From positions 1 through 38,310 of the forward strand of contig DBTT01000055.1 of the NCBI GenBank assembly GCA_002307185.1: 38,310 nt of DNA. Direction: 5' to 3'. Shown here piece by piece: positions 14,932 through 23,517 of the stretch. The notes beneath the pieces were generated by a model, which had not been told where the DNA came from, searched no databases, and was given only the letters and a program-made list of their open reading frames with translations. The DNA is from Bacteroidales bacterium UBA1309. Lineage in GTDB: Bacteria; Bacteroidota; Bacteroidia; Bacteroidales; Dysgonomonadaceae. How positions within the stretch are numbered: position 1 is the first letter of the stretch; every line of letters begins with the position of its first letter. A program made the position numbers and the translations under genes.

Positions 14932-17490
14932 ATGCCTCTAAAAGAAGAACTGATTTACATTGACGGGAACAACAGAACCAATGATATTGTTTCTTATCGT
15001 TTCATTGGTGTAGGTTACTTAAAAGACAAATGTGCTATCAAATATAAAAACATAGAAAAGGAATATTTTTATAGTGCAAATAAAGTAAAAATAGTAAAAT
15101 CTGCTATTAACAGCGAAAAATCTAGCAATATCTTTCAATATCTGAACCAAATTGCCGACGCTGTCGGGCTGACAACCGAAGAAGGGAAAAATATACTTGC
15201 TGACAGTTACTCAAAAATCACATTCATTCCCGAATATTCCATACTTGCAAATTTTCTTAACGAGGTTCAGCCGGTAGCAAATTTTTTTAGTAACCCGATT
15301 GAAATATTTCCGTTTGGGTTCAACTTAAGTCAAAAAGAGGCAGTAAATAAAGCATTTACTGCGCCTTTGAGTGTAATCGAAGGACCTCCAGGAACAGGCA
15401 AAACACAGACAATTCTAAATATTATCGCCAACGCTGTAATGAACGGACAAACCGTTGCCGTTGTATCGAGCAACAACTCTGCAACAAAAAATGTATATGA
15501 AAAATTACAAAAGAACGGAATTGAGTTTATTGCTGCTTTACTTGGAAATTCCACAAACAAAAAAGAATTTATTGATTCTCAAACTGATATTCCTGATTTG
15601 TTGCAATTCAATTTGTCGGACAAAGAAAAATCAGATATAAAACAAAGCTGCGAAAACCTTTTTAATCAGCTCTCGGAATATCTTCGACAAAAGAACGAAT
15701 TGGCATTACTAAAACAAGAACTCGACTTTTTGATAAGGGAATACAAGCATTTTCAAGACGAAAATAAAATAGAAAATGATATTGAATTTTTGAAAAGCGC
15801 AACAGCCGACAAATTACTTGCTCTTTGGGTTGCCATTGAAAACCAAGCATTAACCAACAAGAAGCTAACTTGGTGGCGAAAATTGTTTTATTGGTTCAAA
15901 TATGGAAGAAAAGAAAAAACCTTATTTGATATTCCAGCAGAAAAGGCGATACTTATTTGTCAATCAAATTATTACCCTGTAAAAATCGAGGAGTTGAAAA
16001 ACCGACAGAATGCATTAGAAATTTCTCTAAATCATTTTTCTTTCGACAATAAAATGAAAGAATACAGCCAACTTTCAATGCAACTTTTTAAATCGGAACT
16101 TTACAAAAAATACAATCGTAACAAACGAGAAAAATATGAGATAACACAATTGCGTTCAAATTCGGAAAAATTTCTTAAGGATTACCCTGTAATTATGAGT
16201 ACAACTTATTCATTACGAAGAAGTTTAGCAGAAGAAACAACTTATGATTTTGTAATTATTGACGAATCTTCGCAGGTCGATTTGGCAACAGGTGCGCTTG
16301 CTCTTTCTTGCGCCAAACGAGCCGTGATTGTTGGTGACTTAAAACAACTTCCGAATGTAGTTGATGACAGAATGAAAGAAAAAACCGATACCGTTTTTGA
16401 TAGTTTTTCCATTCCAGAACCATATCGCTATTCTAATCATAGTTTGCTTGCCTCGATTATGGAAATTTTTCCACGTATTCCCAAAACACTTTTGAGAGAA
16501 CATTATCGTTGCCACCCTAAAATTATTGAATTTTGCAATCAAAAATTCTATGATAATCAACTTATTATACTCACGGAGTATAAAGACGAACGAGAACCAT
16601 TGATAGTTTACAAAACTACGGCGGGCAATCACGCTCGCGAAAAAACAAATCAACGACAAATTGATATGATTATCAACGAGATTATTCCAAAAGAGAAACT
16701 CGAAGGCATTGATTTGGGCATTGTTACTCCTTATCGAAATCAGACAAACGCTTTGCAACAAGCATTTAGCAGAACACAAATCAAAGCCGACACAGTTGAT
16801 AAATTTCAAGGAAGAGAGAACGATGTCATTATTCTTTCGACTGTTGATAATGAAATTTCAGAATTTACCGACAACCCTAATCGCTTAAATGTAGCTATTT
16901 CAAGAGCAATCAAACAACTTATTTTGGTTGTGAACGGTAACGACAGCGACAAAGACAGCAATATTACTGACTTAATCCGTTACATAGACTACAACAACTT
17001 TTCCGTAAAAGAAAGCAAATTGCGTTCTGTTTTCGATTATTTGTACAAAGGTTACGAACTAAAACGTGCTGAAATAATATTAAAAAGTGGCAATAAATCC
17101 GACTTTGACAGTGAAAACTTGATGTACGTATTAATTTCAAACACACTCAAACATGACAAATTCTCAAAATACGATGTAGCTTTACACTTTCCTCTTCGTA
17201 ATGTTATTAGAGATTTTTCCAAGCTTACAGAAGATGAACAAAAATACGCGCGACACTGCAACACACACCTGGACTTTTTAATTTATAACAAACTTGGCAA
17301 AAATCCGATACTTGCAATTGAAGTTGATGGTTATGAGTATCACAAAGTGGGAACAGAACAAGCCGAGCGAGACAAGAAGAAAGACACTATTTTAGCAAAA
17401 TATGAATTGCAATTACTTCGTTTCTCGACAACTGGTAGTGGCGAAAAGCAAAAATTGATAGACAAATTGACAGAAATAACAACAAATTGA
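14932..17490 (+). CDS. SF1 (Dna2/NAM7-type) helicase with C-terminal nuclease domain
   Basis: 852 residues. The helicase core has Walker A GPPGTGKT (151-158), Walker B VIIDESSQVD (441-450), motif III VGDLKQLPN (467-475), motif IV REHYRCHPK (522-530), motif V TVDKFQGRENDVIILST (621-637) and motif VI RLNVAISRA (651-659). A ~220-residue charged insert lies between motifs Ia and II. The C-terminus (~720-852) has HLDFLIYN (D781) and AIEVDGYEYH (E797, D799), the D...ExD/K layout of a DUF2726/DUF559-like PD-(D/E)XK nuclease. Such fusions occur in bacterial anti-phage and DNA-processing systems and would unwind and cut nucleic acid. The N-terminal ~130 residues are unassigned. No signal peptide, so it is cytosolic. 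AT-rich like its island neighbours. Confidence 0.88.
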   Translation: MPLKEELIYIDGNNRTNDIVSYRFIGVGYLKDKCAIKYKNIEKEYFYSANKVKIVKSAINSEKSSNIFQYLNQIADAVGLTTEEGKNILADSYSKITFIPEYSILANFLNEVQPVANFFSNPIEIFPFGFNLSQKEAVNKAFTAPLSVIEGPPGTGKTQTILNIIANAVMNGQTVAVVSSNNSATKNVYEKLQKNGIEFIAALLGNSTNKKEFIDSQTDIPDLLQFNLSDKEKSDIKQSCENLFNQLSEYLRQKNELALLKQELDFLIREYKHFQDENKIENDIEFLKSATADKLLALWVAIENQALTNKKLTWWRKLFYWFKYGRKEKTLFDIPAEKAILICQSNYYPVKIEELKNRQNALEISLNHFSFDNKMKEYSQLSMQLFKSELYKKYNRNKREKYEITQLRSNSEKFLKDYPVIMSTTYSLRRSLAEETTYDFVIIDESSQVDLATGALALSCAKRAVIVGDLKQLPNVVDDRMKEKTDTVFDSFSIPEPYRYSNHSLLASIMEIFPRIPKTLLREHYRCHPKIIEFCNQKFYDNQLIILTEYKDEREPLIVYKTTAGNHAREKTNQRQIDMIINEIIPKEKLEGIDLGIVTPYRNQTNALQQAFSRTQIKADTVDKFQGRENDVIILSTVDNEISEFTDNPNRLNVAISRAIKQLILVVNGNDSDKDSNITDLIRYIDYNNFSVKESKLRSVFDYLYKGYELKRAEIILKSGNKSDFDSENLMYVLISNTLKHDKFSKYDVALHFPLRNVIRDFSKLTEDEQKYARHCNTHLDFLIYNKLGKNPILAIEVDGYEYHKVGTEQAERDKKKDTILAKYELQLLRFSTTGSGEKQKLIDKLTEITTN

Positions 17491-17688
17491 CTGCCCCACA
17501 CACCCTCTCCCAGCTTTGCACTCAAATTAGAATCTTCAAAAGCAAAGTTGCTTTCTCCACTTCTATTACAAAAAAGCAAGGAAATCAACAGCCTATCGAG
17601 GGTAAACTAACAACACCCATATCCAGAACTACAAGGGTGACAATCTTGAAATTTCCCAAAAACAGAATATCGTAGCACCTAAGCCTCG

Positions 17689-18567
17689 TTACTCCATCTC
17701 GCCATACTCCCGAATCTTCCCCTCACAAATCTTCATTGTAATATCCCGGAGCAATTCCACTTTAGGTAACAGGGCATCAATATCCTCTTTGGTTACCACA
17801 AAATCAGGATTGTATCGGGCTTCCACATAAGCATCTTTGAGTAGAGTAAACAGCCGCTTCTCTTCGGCGGTATCTCTCGGAAATACTTTTGCCAATTCTG
17901 ACGAATGCCCCTTGACGGATGCGGATAATTTCGCTAAGTTGTGCTGCTTGTTGTTTCTCAAAGTAAAAGATAGACGGATGGCATAGTAGAAGTTTTCGCT
18001 GGCTTGATGTAAATTAAAAGATGACATTTTGTAATTTTTTCTTCCATATGAGTCATTTGCTAAATAAATAAACTCTGTTGCATTTTCAAACTTCTCATCA
18101 AAATACTCCTGAGCCTGTTGCTGTATCTCTTTGAAATTGAGCTTTCGGCGTCTGGCTAATTTGAATTTGCCACTGTCATAGAGAACAATCCCTTCCTGTT
18201 TTACTTGCGTGTAGAAGTAACGTCCTTCTTCCAGTTGACGGTTCAGGGTCTTGATGTCGTCGTTGATAAACTGCACAGGGGTTTGATGTTCGGGATCTTT
18301 GTAGTAAAGGTCGTCGATGTTGTCCAGCACGTTCCCCACTTTCTTGTCGGAAATGCCGCTTGTCACCACCAGGATGTCGTAATCGGACATGAACGAGGTG
18401 GGGATGCCAAATTCGATCCGTTCGTCATGCTCCACAAACTTTCCCGTGGCGTAGCTGCCGTAGAGGATGATCATCTCGGCCTGTGGCAGGCGCTTGTTGA
18501 TCTCACGGACAAGGAAAATCAGGTCTTCCTGCTTTCTTTTGGGCAAATAGGATATCGATTTTTTCAT
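17689..18567 (-). CDS. Fused MNT nucleotidyltransferase-HEPN protein
   Basis: 292 residues. The N-terminal half is a minimal nucleotidyltransferase: LYGSYATGKF (G37-S38) and SDYDILV (D62, D64), with an unusually long ~22-residue loop between the two motifs. The C-terminal half (~145-285) is a HEPN helical bundle with R204-x4-H209 (RNNKQH), the ribonuclease-type motif, and a YVEARYNPDF segment common to this subfamily. As two genes these domains form HepT/MntA toxin-antitoxin pairs, where the transferase modifies and silences the HEPN RNase; here they are fused, so control would be within one chain. It is convergent with the helicase gene. Higher GC content than the island genes suggests it belongs to the host backbone. 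Confidence 0.83.
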   Translation of the reverse strand: MKKSISYLPKRKQEDLIFLVREINKRLPQAEMIILYGSYATGKFVEHDERIEFGIPTSFMSDYDILVVTSGISDKKVGNVLDNIDDLYYKDPEHQTPVQFINDDIKTLNRQLEEGRYFYTQVKQEGIVLYDSGKFKLARRRKLNFKEIQQQAQEYFDEKFENATEFIYLANDSYGRKNYKMSSFNLHQASENFYYAIRLSFTLRNNKQHNLAKLSASVKGHSSELAKVFPRDTAEEKRLFTLLKDAYVEARYNPDFVVTKEDIDALLPKVELLRDITMKICEGKIREYGEME

Positions 18568-18587
18568 TCTGTGTGCTTTTGCTGAAG

Positions 18588-18595
18588 CAAAAATA
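18588..18595 (-). promoter_or_regulatory. -7 element of the MNT-HEPN gene
   Basis: The minus strand reads TATTTTTG, a TAnnTTTG box, 20 bases ahead of the ATG at 18567. No clear -33 TTTG is seen, and the leader would be very short. Confidence 0.35.
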
Positions 18596-18662
18596 ATTAT
18601 TTATTGCCGAACGGCGGTGCATTTTCCCGATCAATTTTAACTAAAGGTAGGGAAATAAATTT

Positions 18663-18670
18663 TATATTTG
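18663..18670 (+). promoter_or_regulatory. Possible -7 promoter element, plus strand
   Basis: TATATTTG followed by C is a good match to the Bacteroidota TAnnTTTG box. It would drive a transcript through the small ORF at 18814. The -33 element is unclear. Confidence 0.35.
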
Positions 18671-18813
18671 CCCCCAATAAACTCCGTACTGTGATATTTA
18701 CATGCCCGACACCCGGTTATGGACACGTAAGCCAAAGCACACAGACGAGCTTCCGACAATTTGATTTAATCACTTCGGCTTGCCACACTTGGCAGGCTTA
18801 AAGACGGACGTTT

Positions 18814-18933
18814 ATGAATAGCAAAAAAGAAGATGCGGCGATTGCAGGCCGATTGGTCCGTGAAGTTGAAAGAAATCTTTACCCTGATTCAAAACATCAA
18901 CCGGACATTGACTTGTTCAAACGGATACAATAA
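18814..18933 (+). CDS. Small hypothetical protein, possibly a gene remnant
   Basis: 39 residues beginning MNSKKEDAAIAGRLVREVER and ending DLFKRIQ: charged, likely helical, no signal peptide, no family recognised. Support is limited to plausible coding-like composition and the TATATTTG box 150 bases upstream. It could be a truncated end of a longer protein. It starts immediately after a GACGTTTATG sequence that resembles the core-plus-start arrangement of the island cassettes. Confidence 0.25.
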   Translation: MNSKKEDAAIAGRLVREVERNLYPDSKHQPDIDLFKRIQ

Positions 18934-19191
18934 ATGGAAATCATCTTTTTGGCCCGTATTTAAAATACAAATTGTTAACTTGACAAAACTCAAGTTTTAC
19001 CAAATCAACAATAATATAAATCTAAAATGGGCTTTTTAAGGCTCGACTACGTAAGCCCATGATTCCTCTCCACCCACCGAGTAAGGTGATCTGTTCCGGC
19101 CTTAAAACCCAGACGTGAATTTTACAAGCTTCTGCCGTGCAACAAACACAGCTTGCTTTTTTACCTGAAAACGCATTTGCTCTTTCATACG

Positions 19192-22100
19192 TCAAGGCTT
19201 ATCTTGGTCATCGTCGCCCAGTTCGAAGGATTGATCCTCTTGAGCTATATATTCCGAGGGAGAGACACCGTAGAAGTTTTTAAATACAGTTGAAAAATGG
19301 GTTTGGTTGGAAAAACCAACAGCGTATGCAATTTGTGAGATGTTTGTCTTTTTTTCTTTTAGCAAGATGGCAGCCTGTTTTAACCTTATGTTGCGAATAA
19401 AATTTCCGGCTGATAGCCCTGTAGCCGTTTTTAGTTTTCTGTGCAGGTGAACCCGGCTCAATCCAAGATCCGTCATCAACATTGCTACGTTCAATTGCGG
19501 ATTGCTGATATTCTTATTAATTATAGCCATAATTTGCTCCATGAACATCTCGTCACTCGACTTAAATTCTATGGGAATAACCTTCTCCGATTGATCTTGC
19601 ATTCCCGAATACTTGCTTTTCATGAAAGATCTAGTATTGATCAGGTTCTTGGATATCAAAGATAATTCTACCAGATCGAAAGGTTTTGCCAAATAGGCAT
19701 CAGCCCCTTCGTTGAGCCCTTCCATCCGGTCTTCGAAATCAGCCTTCGAGGTTAGCAAAATGATCGGGATGTGGCGGGTGTTGCTGTTGCCGCGCAATTT
19801 TTTCACCAATGTGAAGCCATCCATTTGAGGCATCAGGACATCGGAAATGATCAGATCCGGCATTTGAGCAAGTGCTGTTTGCAAGCCTTGAGCGCCATCG
19901 CTTGCAGTCACGACTTTATATATGTCTTTGAACTCATTCTGCAAATAACTTCTTATCCCTTCTTCGTCATCGATCACAAGTATTTTGTATCTAGTTTTCC
20001 TCTTGAACGATGTTGCCGACTCTTCCTTTTCGTTCAAATAAACAATTGGATGTGAAATTATCTGCGAGGAAGTTTCTATAAGGTCTTCTTTTTTCAAATG
20101 ATCTTTTCCCAAGGGTATTCTCACTGAAAAACGGCATCCCTTCCTATCCTTTCGGTTCTCTACGCGAATAGATCCGTGATGAAGCAGGACTAATGTCTTC
20201 GCAAGATTCAACCCTATTCCATAGCCCATGATCTCCCCAAAGCTATTATTGTCATATCCTTGGTAATATCTGTTAAATATTTTATCTATCTTGTCTTCAT
20301 CTATTCCTATTCCGGAGTCGGTAATAGTTATTTCTGCATATTCACTCAGGGTGTCTGCCCATGTTTTATGATCACCTGTGGTTAAGCTGATCAAAATTTC
20401 CCCTTTATCTGGAGTGAATTTGAATGCGTTGGATAAAATGTTTATAATAATTTTATCAAAATTATTTTGGTCGATCCAAGCCAATAGCTGGTCTGTTGGA
20501 TGTGAGAAACCGAGGCTTATCCCCCTCTCCTGTGCCTGCGCTTCAAAAATCTTATATATTTCATTGATAAAGCTTACCAAATCGGTTTCTGTGTATTTCA
20601 ATTTCATCTTTCCCTGGTCTATCTTCCGTACATCAAGAAGTTGATCCACAAGGCCCAGCATTCGATTTGAGTTTCGATAAATCCCCAGTATCGTTTTTTG
20701 TGTGCTTGGAGGGAGGTCTTCTTTAAGAAGTTTTTTCATCGGATTGATGATCAATGTGAGGGGCGAGCGTATTTCGTGGGATATATTAATGAAGGATTGG
20801 AGCCGGAATTCATTTATAATTTCCCTTCTTTTTTTTCTGATCAGGTAAAAACTGAACAAAGCGAATATGCTGAACAGTATGGCATAGGCAAAATATGCAA
20901 TTTTGCTTTTATACCAGGGGGGAGATATAATTATCGTAATTCTTTTAATTTGGGATGTTGCCCCGTATTTGCATGCGCGTACCTCCATTGTATATTTTCC
21001 CGGGTCTAGATGGCTGTATGTTAAGGAGTTTACTCCTGATCTTGTCGAGTTCCATATATTGTTGTTCAGCTCTATTATCCGGTATTGGAAATAGATATTC
21101 TCGGGGTCTTTGAAGTCCATTGTGGAAAAATCAAAGGTAAAAGTATTGTCTTCGTACGAAAACTGAAAGACATTTGAATTTAAAACATTCGAGGAAGCAA
21201 TGTTCTTGCCTCCAGATTGGGTGTTCGCTGTCACCTGTTGGCCATGAGAATACAAGCTTGTTATCAACACATCGTAGTTGTACCTTTTGTTGAAAGTGAT
21301 TTGGGTTGGCTCAAATGAAGTTATTCCTTTGTTGCCGCCGAAGAAGATTAGCCCGCTTGAATCTTGCCAATACGCTCCCCGGTTGTAAATCTTATCCACC
21401 AAGCCATTTCCTTGATAAAAACAAATTATCTGGTTTGAGGGTCTCCGCAGCAAGTTGATTCCTCGAAAAGTGCTGCACCAGATATTGCCCTTTTTATCTT
21501 CGGCCAAGCCACAGATGACATTGCTGGACAATCCGTCCTCCACGGTGTAGGTTTTTAGGGTTTTCGTATTTTTGTCGAGGCAGAAAAGCCCGTCATAGGT
21601 GCCGATCCATATTTTCCCATCCCGGCTCTGCATGAGTGAAATGCAGATCTGCTTGGACAGGGCATCTTCTTGCTTGATGTCGATAAAACGGTTGTTGGCC
21701 GGATCGAAACAACTGACCCCTTTGTAATGCCCAAACCAGATTAATCCTTGAGAATCGCATAAAAGGCAGTTGATCCAATCGTTTCCTAGCCACGGTTTGT
21801 GCTGCTGGTTCATTCCGTATTTTGTCCACCCGCCAGTGTTTAGGTCGTAGCGAATGAAACCCGAGCCAAATGTGGAAATATACAAATGGTTGTCCCTTCC
21901 TTCGACCATCGTTTTCATATATCCGGTCGAATTGATCTTCATAAATTCACATTTCTCGCTTTTTTTGTCCAGTAGCCCCAGTCCCTGTTTATAGGAAGTT
22001 ACCCAAAGTTTTCCGCGTGAGTCTTCATATATTTTAGTTATGTCTTCATATGTGTTGAGGCGTCTTGTGGATTCTCCTTTATCATTCAGTTTTATTATAC

Positions 22101-23205
22101 CTTCGTTTTCGATGGCGCACCAGATGTCTCCGTCACGGTCTTTGCATATCGATATGGGGGTGCTTCCCATTTGGTATTCATTACCGCTTAATGGCCAGAA
22201 TCTGAACTTTGACGATTCATTGGGAATGACCAGGATTCCTTTCAAAAAACAGCCTAGCCATAAATTTGAATCACGGTCTTCAAAAATTGTCTGGATTTTT
22301 GTTTTCTTTAAATCATACGGATTTTCCCCAATCGAAACTGGTAATATCTTGTTTTGCTTGGTGTCTATGTACTTTAATCCTTGTCCATCCGTGGCTAGGT
22401 ATATTATGCCCTTTTTGCTTTTGACGAGGCCTCTTATGCTGAGTCCGACTTCCGCTTTTTCAATGGGAGTGAATGTTTGTGATCCATTATTCATATAGTA
22501 AACATCATTTGATGTGCTCATGAAAAGTCGGCCTTGATCGTCCTCAACAAATCCCGATATGTTGTTGTTGAATTGCGGAAAAGAGGTTGACTCCTTTAAG
22601 GTGGAGTCAATTCTAATAAGGCCTTTGTTCGTGCTGATCCATAACATCTTGTATCTGTCCTCATATATATATCCCGTCCAATATCCTGCAATCTGGTTTA
22701 TAACCCTTATAGGTTTCGCCCGAAGAGTTGTCTTGTCAATCAAGAATGTGCCTCTACCTGCCGTTGTAACCCATATCTGGCCGTTGTGTATTTCTATAAT
22801 TTGCGAAATGTAGGGAGCTATGTTATCCGGAAACGCTATTGTCTTAAATGAATCGGAGGCAGGGTCGTAGAGTTGAAGCCCGATGTTGCATCCAACCCAT
22901 AGATTGTCCTTCTTGTCGAGCATCAAGATTTTGATATTATTGCTTAGGAGTGAAGCGTGATCCTTTTTATTATTCAGATATTGAACGAATTTGAACCCAT
23001 CGAATTTGTTCAGCCCATAATCCGTGGCGATCCATATAAATCCATCAGAATCTTGTACAATTTTATTAAAGAGGTTGGAAGATAGCTCCTCCGCACCATA
23101 TTCTTTTACCCCGTGAAGTTGTATTTGAGCAATCGAATGGCTTGTATAAAGTATAAGGCTGACTAATAATATATAAAACGCTTTCATCTTAGAAGGATTT
23201 TTCAT
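19192..23205 (-). CDS. Hybrid two-component system sensor-regulator (HTCS)
   Basis: 1337 residues. Signal peptide (1-26); two-component-regulator propeller repeats (~45-635; e.g. DSDGFIWIATDYGLNKFDG at 52-70); a Y_Y_Y domain (~685-762); one membrane helix (~769-789); HisKA with INISHEIRSP (H810); HATPase with INILSNAFKFTP and DSGIGI/GYGIGLNL; a receiver (~1073-1187) with LIISDVLMPQMDG (D1122) and K1174; and a C-terminal AraC-type HTH (~1225-1320; GFSNQTHFSTVFKNFYGVSPSEY). The family binds a glycan breakdown product in the periplasm and activates the neighbouring PUL, here the divergent operon from 23518. All phosphotransfer residues are present, so it looks functional. Confidence 0.95.
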   Translation of the reverse strand: MKNPSKMKAFYILLVSLILYTSHSIAQIQLHGVKEYGAEELSSNLFNKIVQDSDGFIWIATDYGLNKFDGFKFVQYLNNKKDHASLLSNNIKILMLDKKDNLWVGCNIGLQLYDPASDSFKTIAFPDNIAPYISQIIEIHNGQIWVTTAGRGTFLIDKTTLRAKPIRVINQIAGYWTGYIYEDRYKMLWISTNKGLIRIDSTLKESTSFPQFNNNISGFVEDDQGRLFMSTSNDVYYMNNGSQTFTPIEKAEVGLSIRGLVKSKKGIIYLATDGQGLKYIDTKQNKILPVSIGENPYDLKKTKIQTIFEDRDSNLWLGCFLKGILVIPNESSKFRFWPLSGNEYQMGSTPISICKDRDGDIWCAIENEGIIKLNDKGESTRRLNTYEDITKIYEDSRGKLWVTSYKQGLGLLDKKSEKCEFMKINSTGYMKTMVEGRDNHLYISTFGSGFIRYDLNTGGWTKYGMNQQHKPWLGNDWINCLLCDSQGLIWFGHYKGVSCFDPANNRFIDIKQEDALSKQICISLMQSRDGKIWIGTYDGLFCLDKNTKTLKTYTVEDGLSSNVICGLAEDKKGNIWCSTFRGINLLRRPSNQIICFYQGNGLVDKIYNRGAYWQDSSGLIFFGGNKGITSFEPTQITFNKRYNYDVLITSLYSHGQQVTANTQSGGKNIASSNVLNSNVFQFSYEDNTFTFDFSTMDFKDPENIYFQYRIIELNNNIWNSTRSGVNSLTYSHLDPGKYTMEVRACKYGATSQIKRITIIISPPWYKSKIAYFAYAILFSIFALFSFYLIRKKRREIINEFRLQSFINISHEIRSPLTLIINPMKKLLKEDLPPSTQKTILGIYRNSNRMLGLVDQLLDVRKIDQGKMKLKYTETDLVSFINEIYKIFEAQAQERGISLGFSHPTDQLLAWIDQNNFDKIIINILSNAFKFTPDKGEILISLTTGDHKTWADTLSEYAEITITDSGIGIDEDKIDKIFNRYYQGYDNNSFGEIMGYGIGLNLAKTLVLLHHGSIRVENRKDRKGCRFSVRIPLGKDHLKKEDLIETSSQIISHPIVYLNEKEESATSFKRKTRYKILVIDDEEGIRSYLQNEFKDIYKVVTASDGAQGLQTALAQMPDLIISDVLMPQMDGFTLVKKLRGNSNTRHIPIILLTSKADFEDRMEGLNEGADAYLAKPFDLVELSLISKNLINTRSFMKSKYSGMQDQSEKVIPIEFKSSDEMFMEQIMAIINKNISNPQLNVAMLMTDLGLSRVHLHRKLKTATGLSAGNFIRNIRLKQAAILLKEKKTNISQIAYAVGFSNQTHFSTVFKNFYGVSPSEYIAQEDQSFELGDDDQDKP

Positions 23206-23255
23206 TTGTATTCAACAAGCAAATTGCATATCCGAACAGTTTTTATTGCTTCATT

Positions 23256-23286
23256 CAAAATTAAGTAAATTATTCTATTTGACAAA
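23256..23286 (-). promoter_or_regulatory. Bacteroidota-type promoter of the HTCS gene
   Basis: On the minus strand TTTG (23283-23286), 19 bases, then TAATTTTG (23256-23263) fit the TTTG-N19-TAnnTTTG consensus. A start near 23250 gives a leader of ~45 nt before the ATG at 23205. Confidence 0.6.
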
Positions 23287-23403
23287 CATCATAATTAATA
23301 TTACAGTTCCAAATGGTATAAAAAGAGGGAAAAAAGATATATACGGGTAATATATGTTAATCGAAATGTAACATATTGATGAGGCTACAGGCGTTGTAGT
23401 AAC

Positions 23404-23411
23404 TAACTTTG
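23404..23411 (+). promoter_or_regulatory. Candidate -7 element of the PUL operon
   Basis: TAACTTTG matches TAnnTTTG, ~107 bases ahead of the first PUL gene. There is no TTTG at -33 spacing, as would fit an activator-dependent promoter driven by the HTCS. Confidence 0.35.
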
Positions 23412-23517
23412 CCTCTATTATTGAAACAGTATTTACCATAATTCATGTTTCGCATATAATTTGGCCTTGGATGTTAATAAAGCAAAGATGGCTTAACCTA
23501 TAAATTAAGAATTACTT

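Larger units (their letters stand above)
18568..19191. other. Intergenic stretch with a possible site and small ORF
   Basis: 624 bases between two minus-strand genes. It contains a plus-strand TATATTTG box, a TAAGCC/GGCTTA pairing and local hairpin GCTTGCCA...TTGGCAGGC around 18730-18800, and a 39-codon ORF (listed separately). Nothing recognisable lies from 18934 to 19191. Confidence 0.4.

Noticed and set aside
18604..18801. 65-codon ORF ahead of the small hypothetical gene
   Set aside because: Composition does not look coding and it covers the hairpin region.
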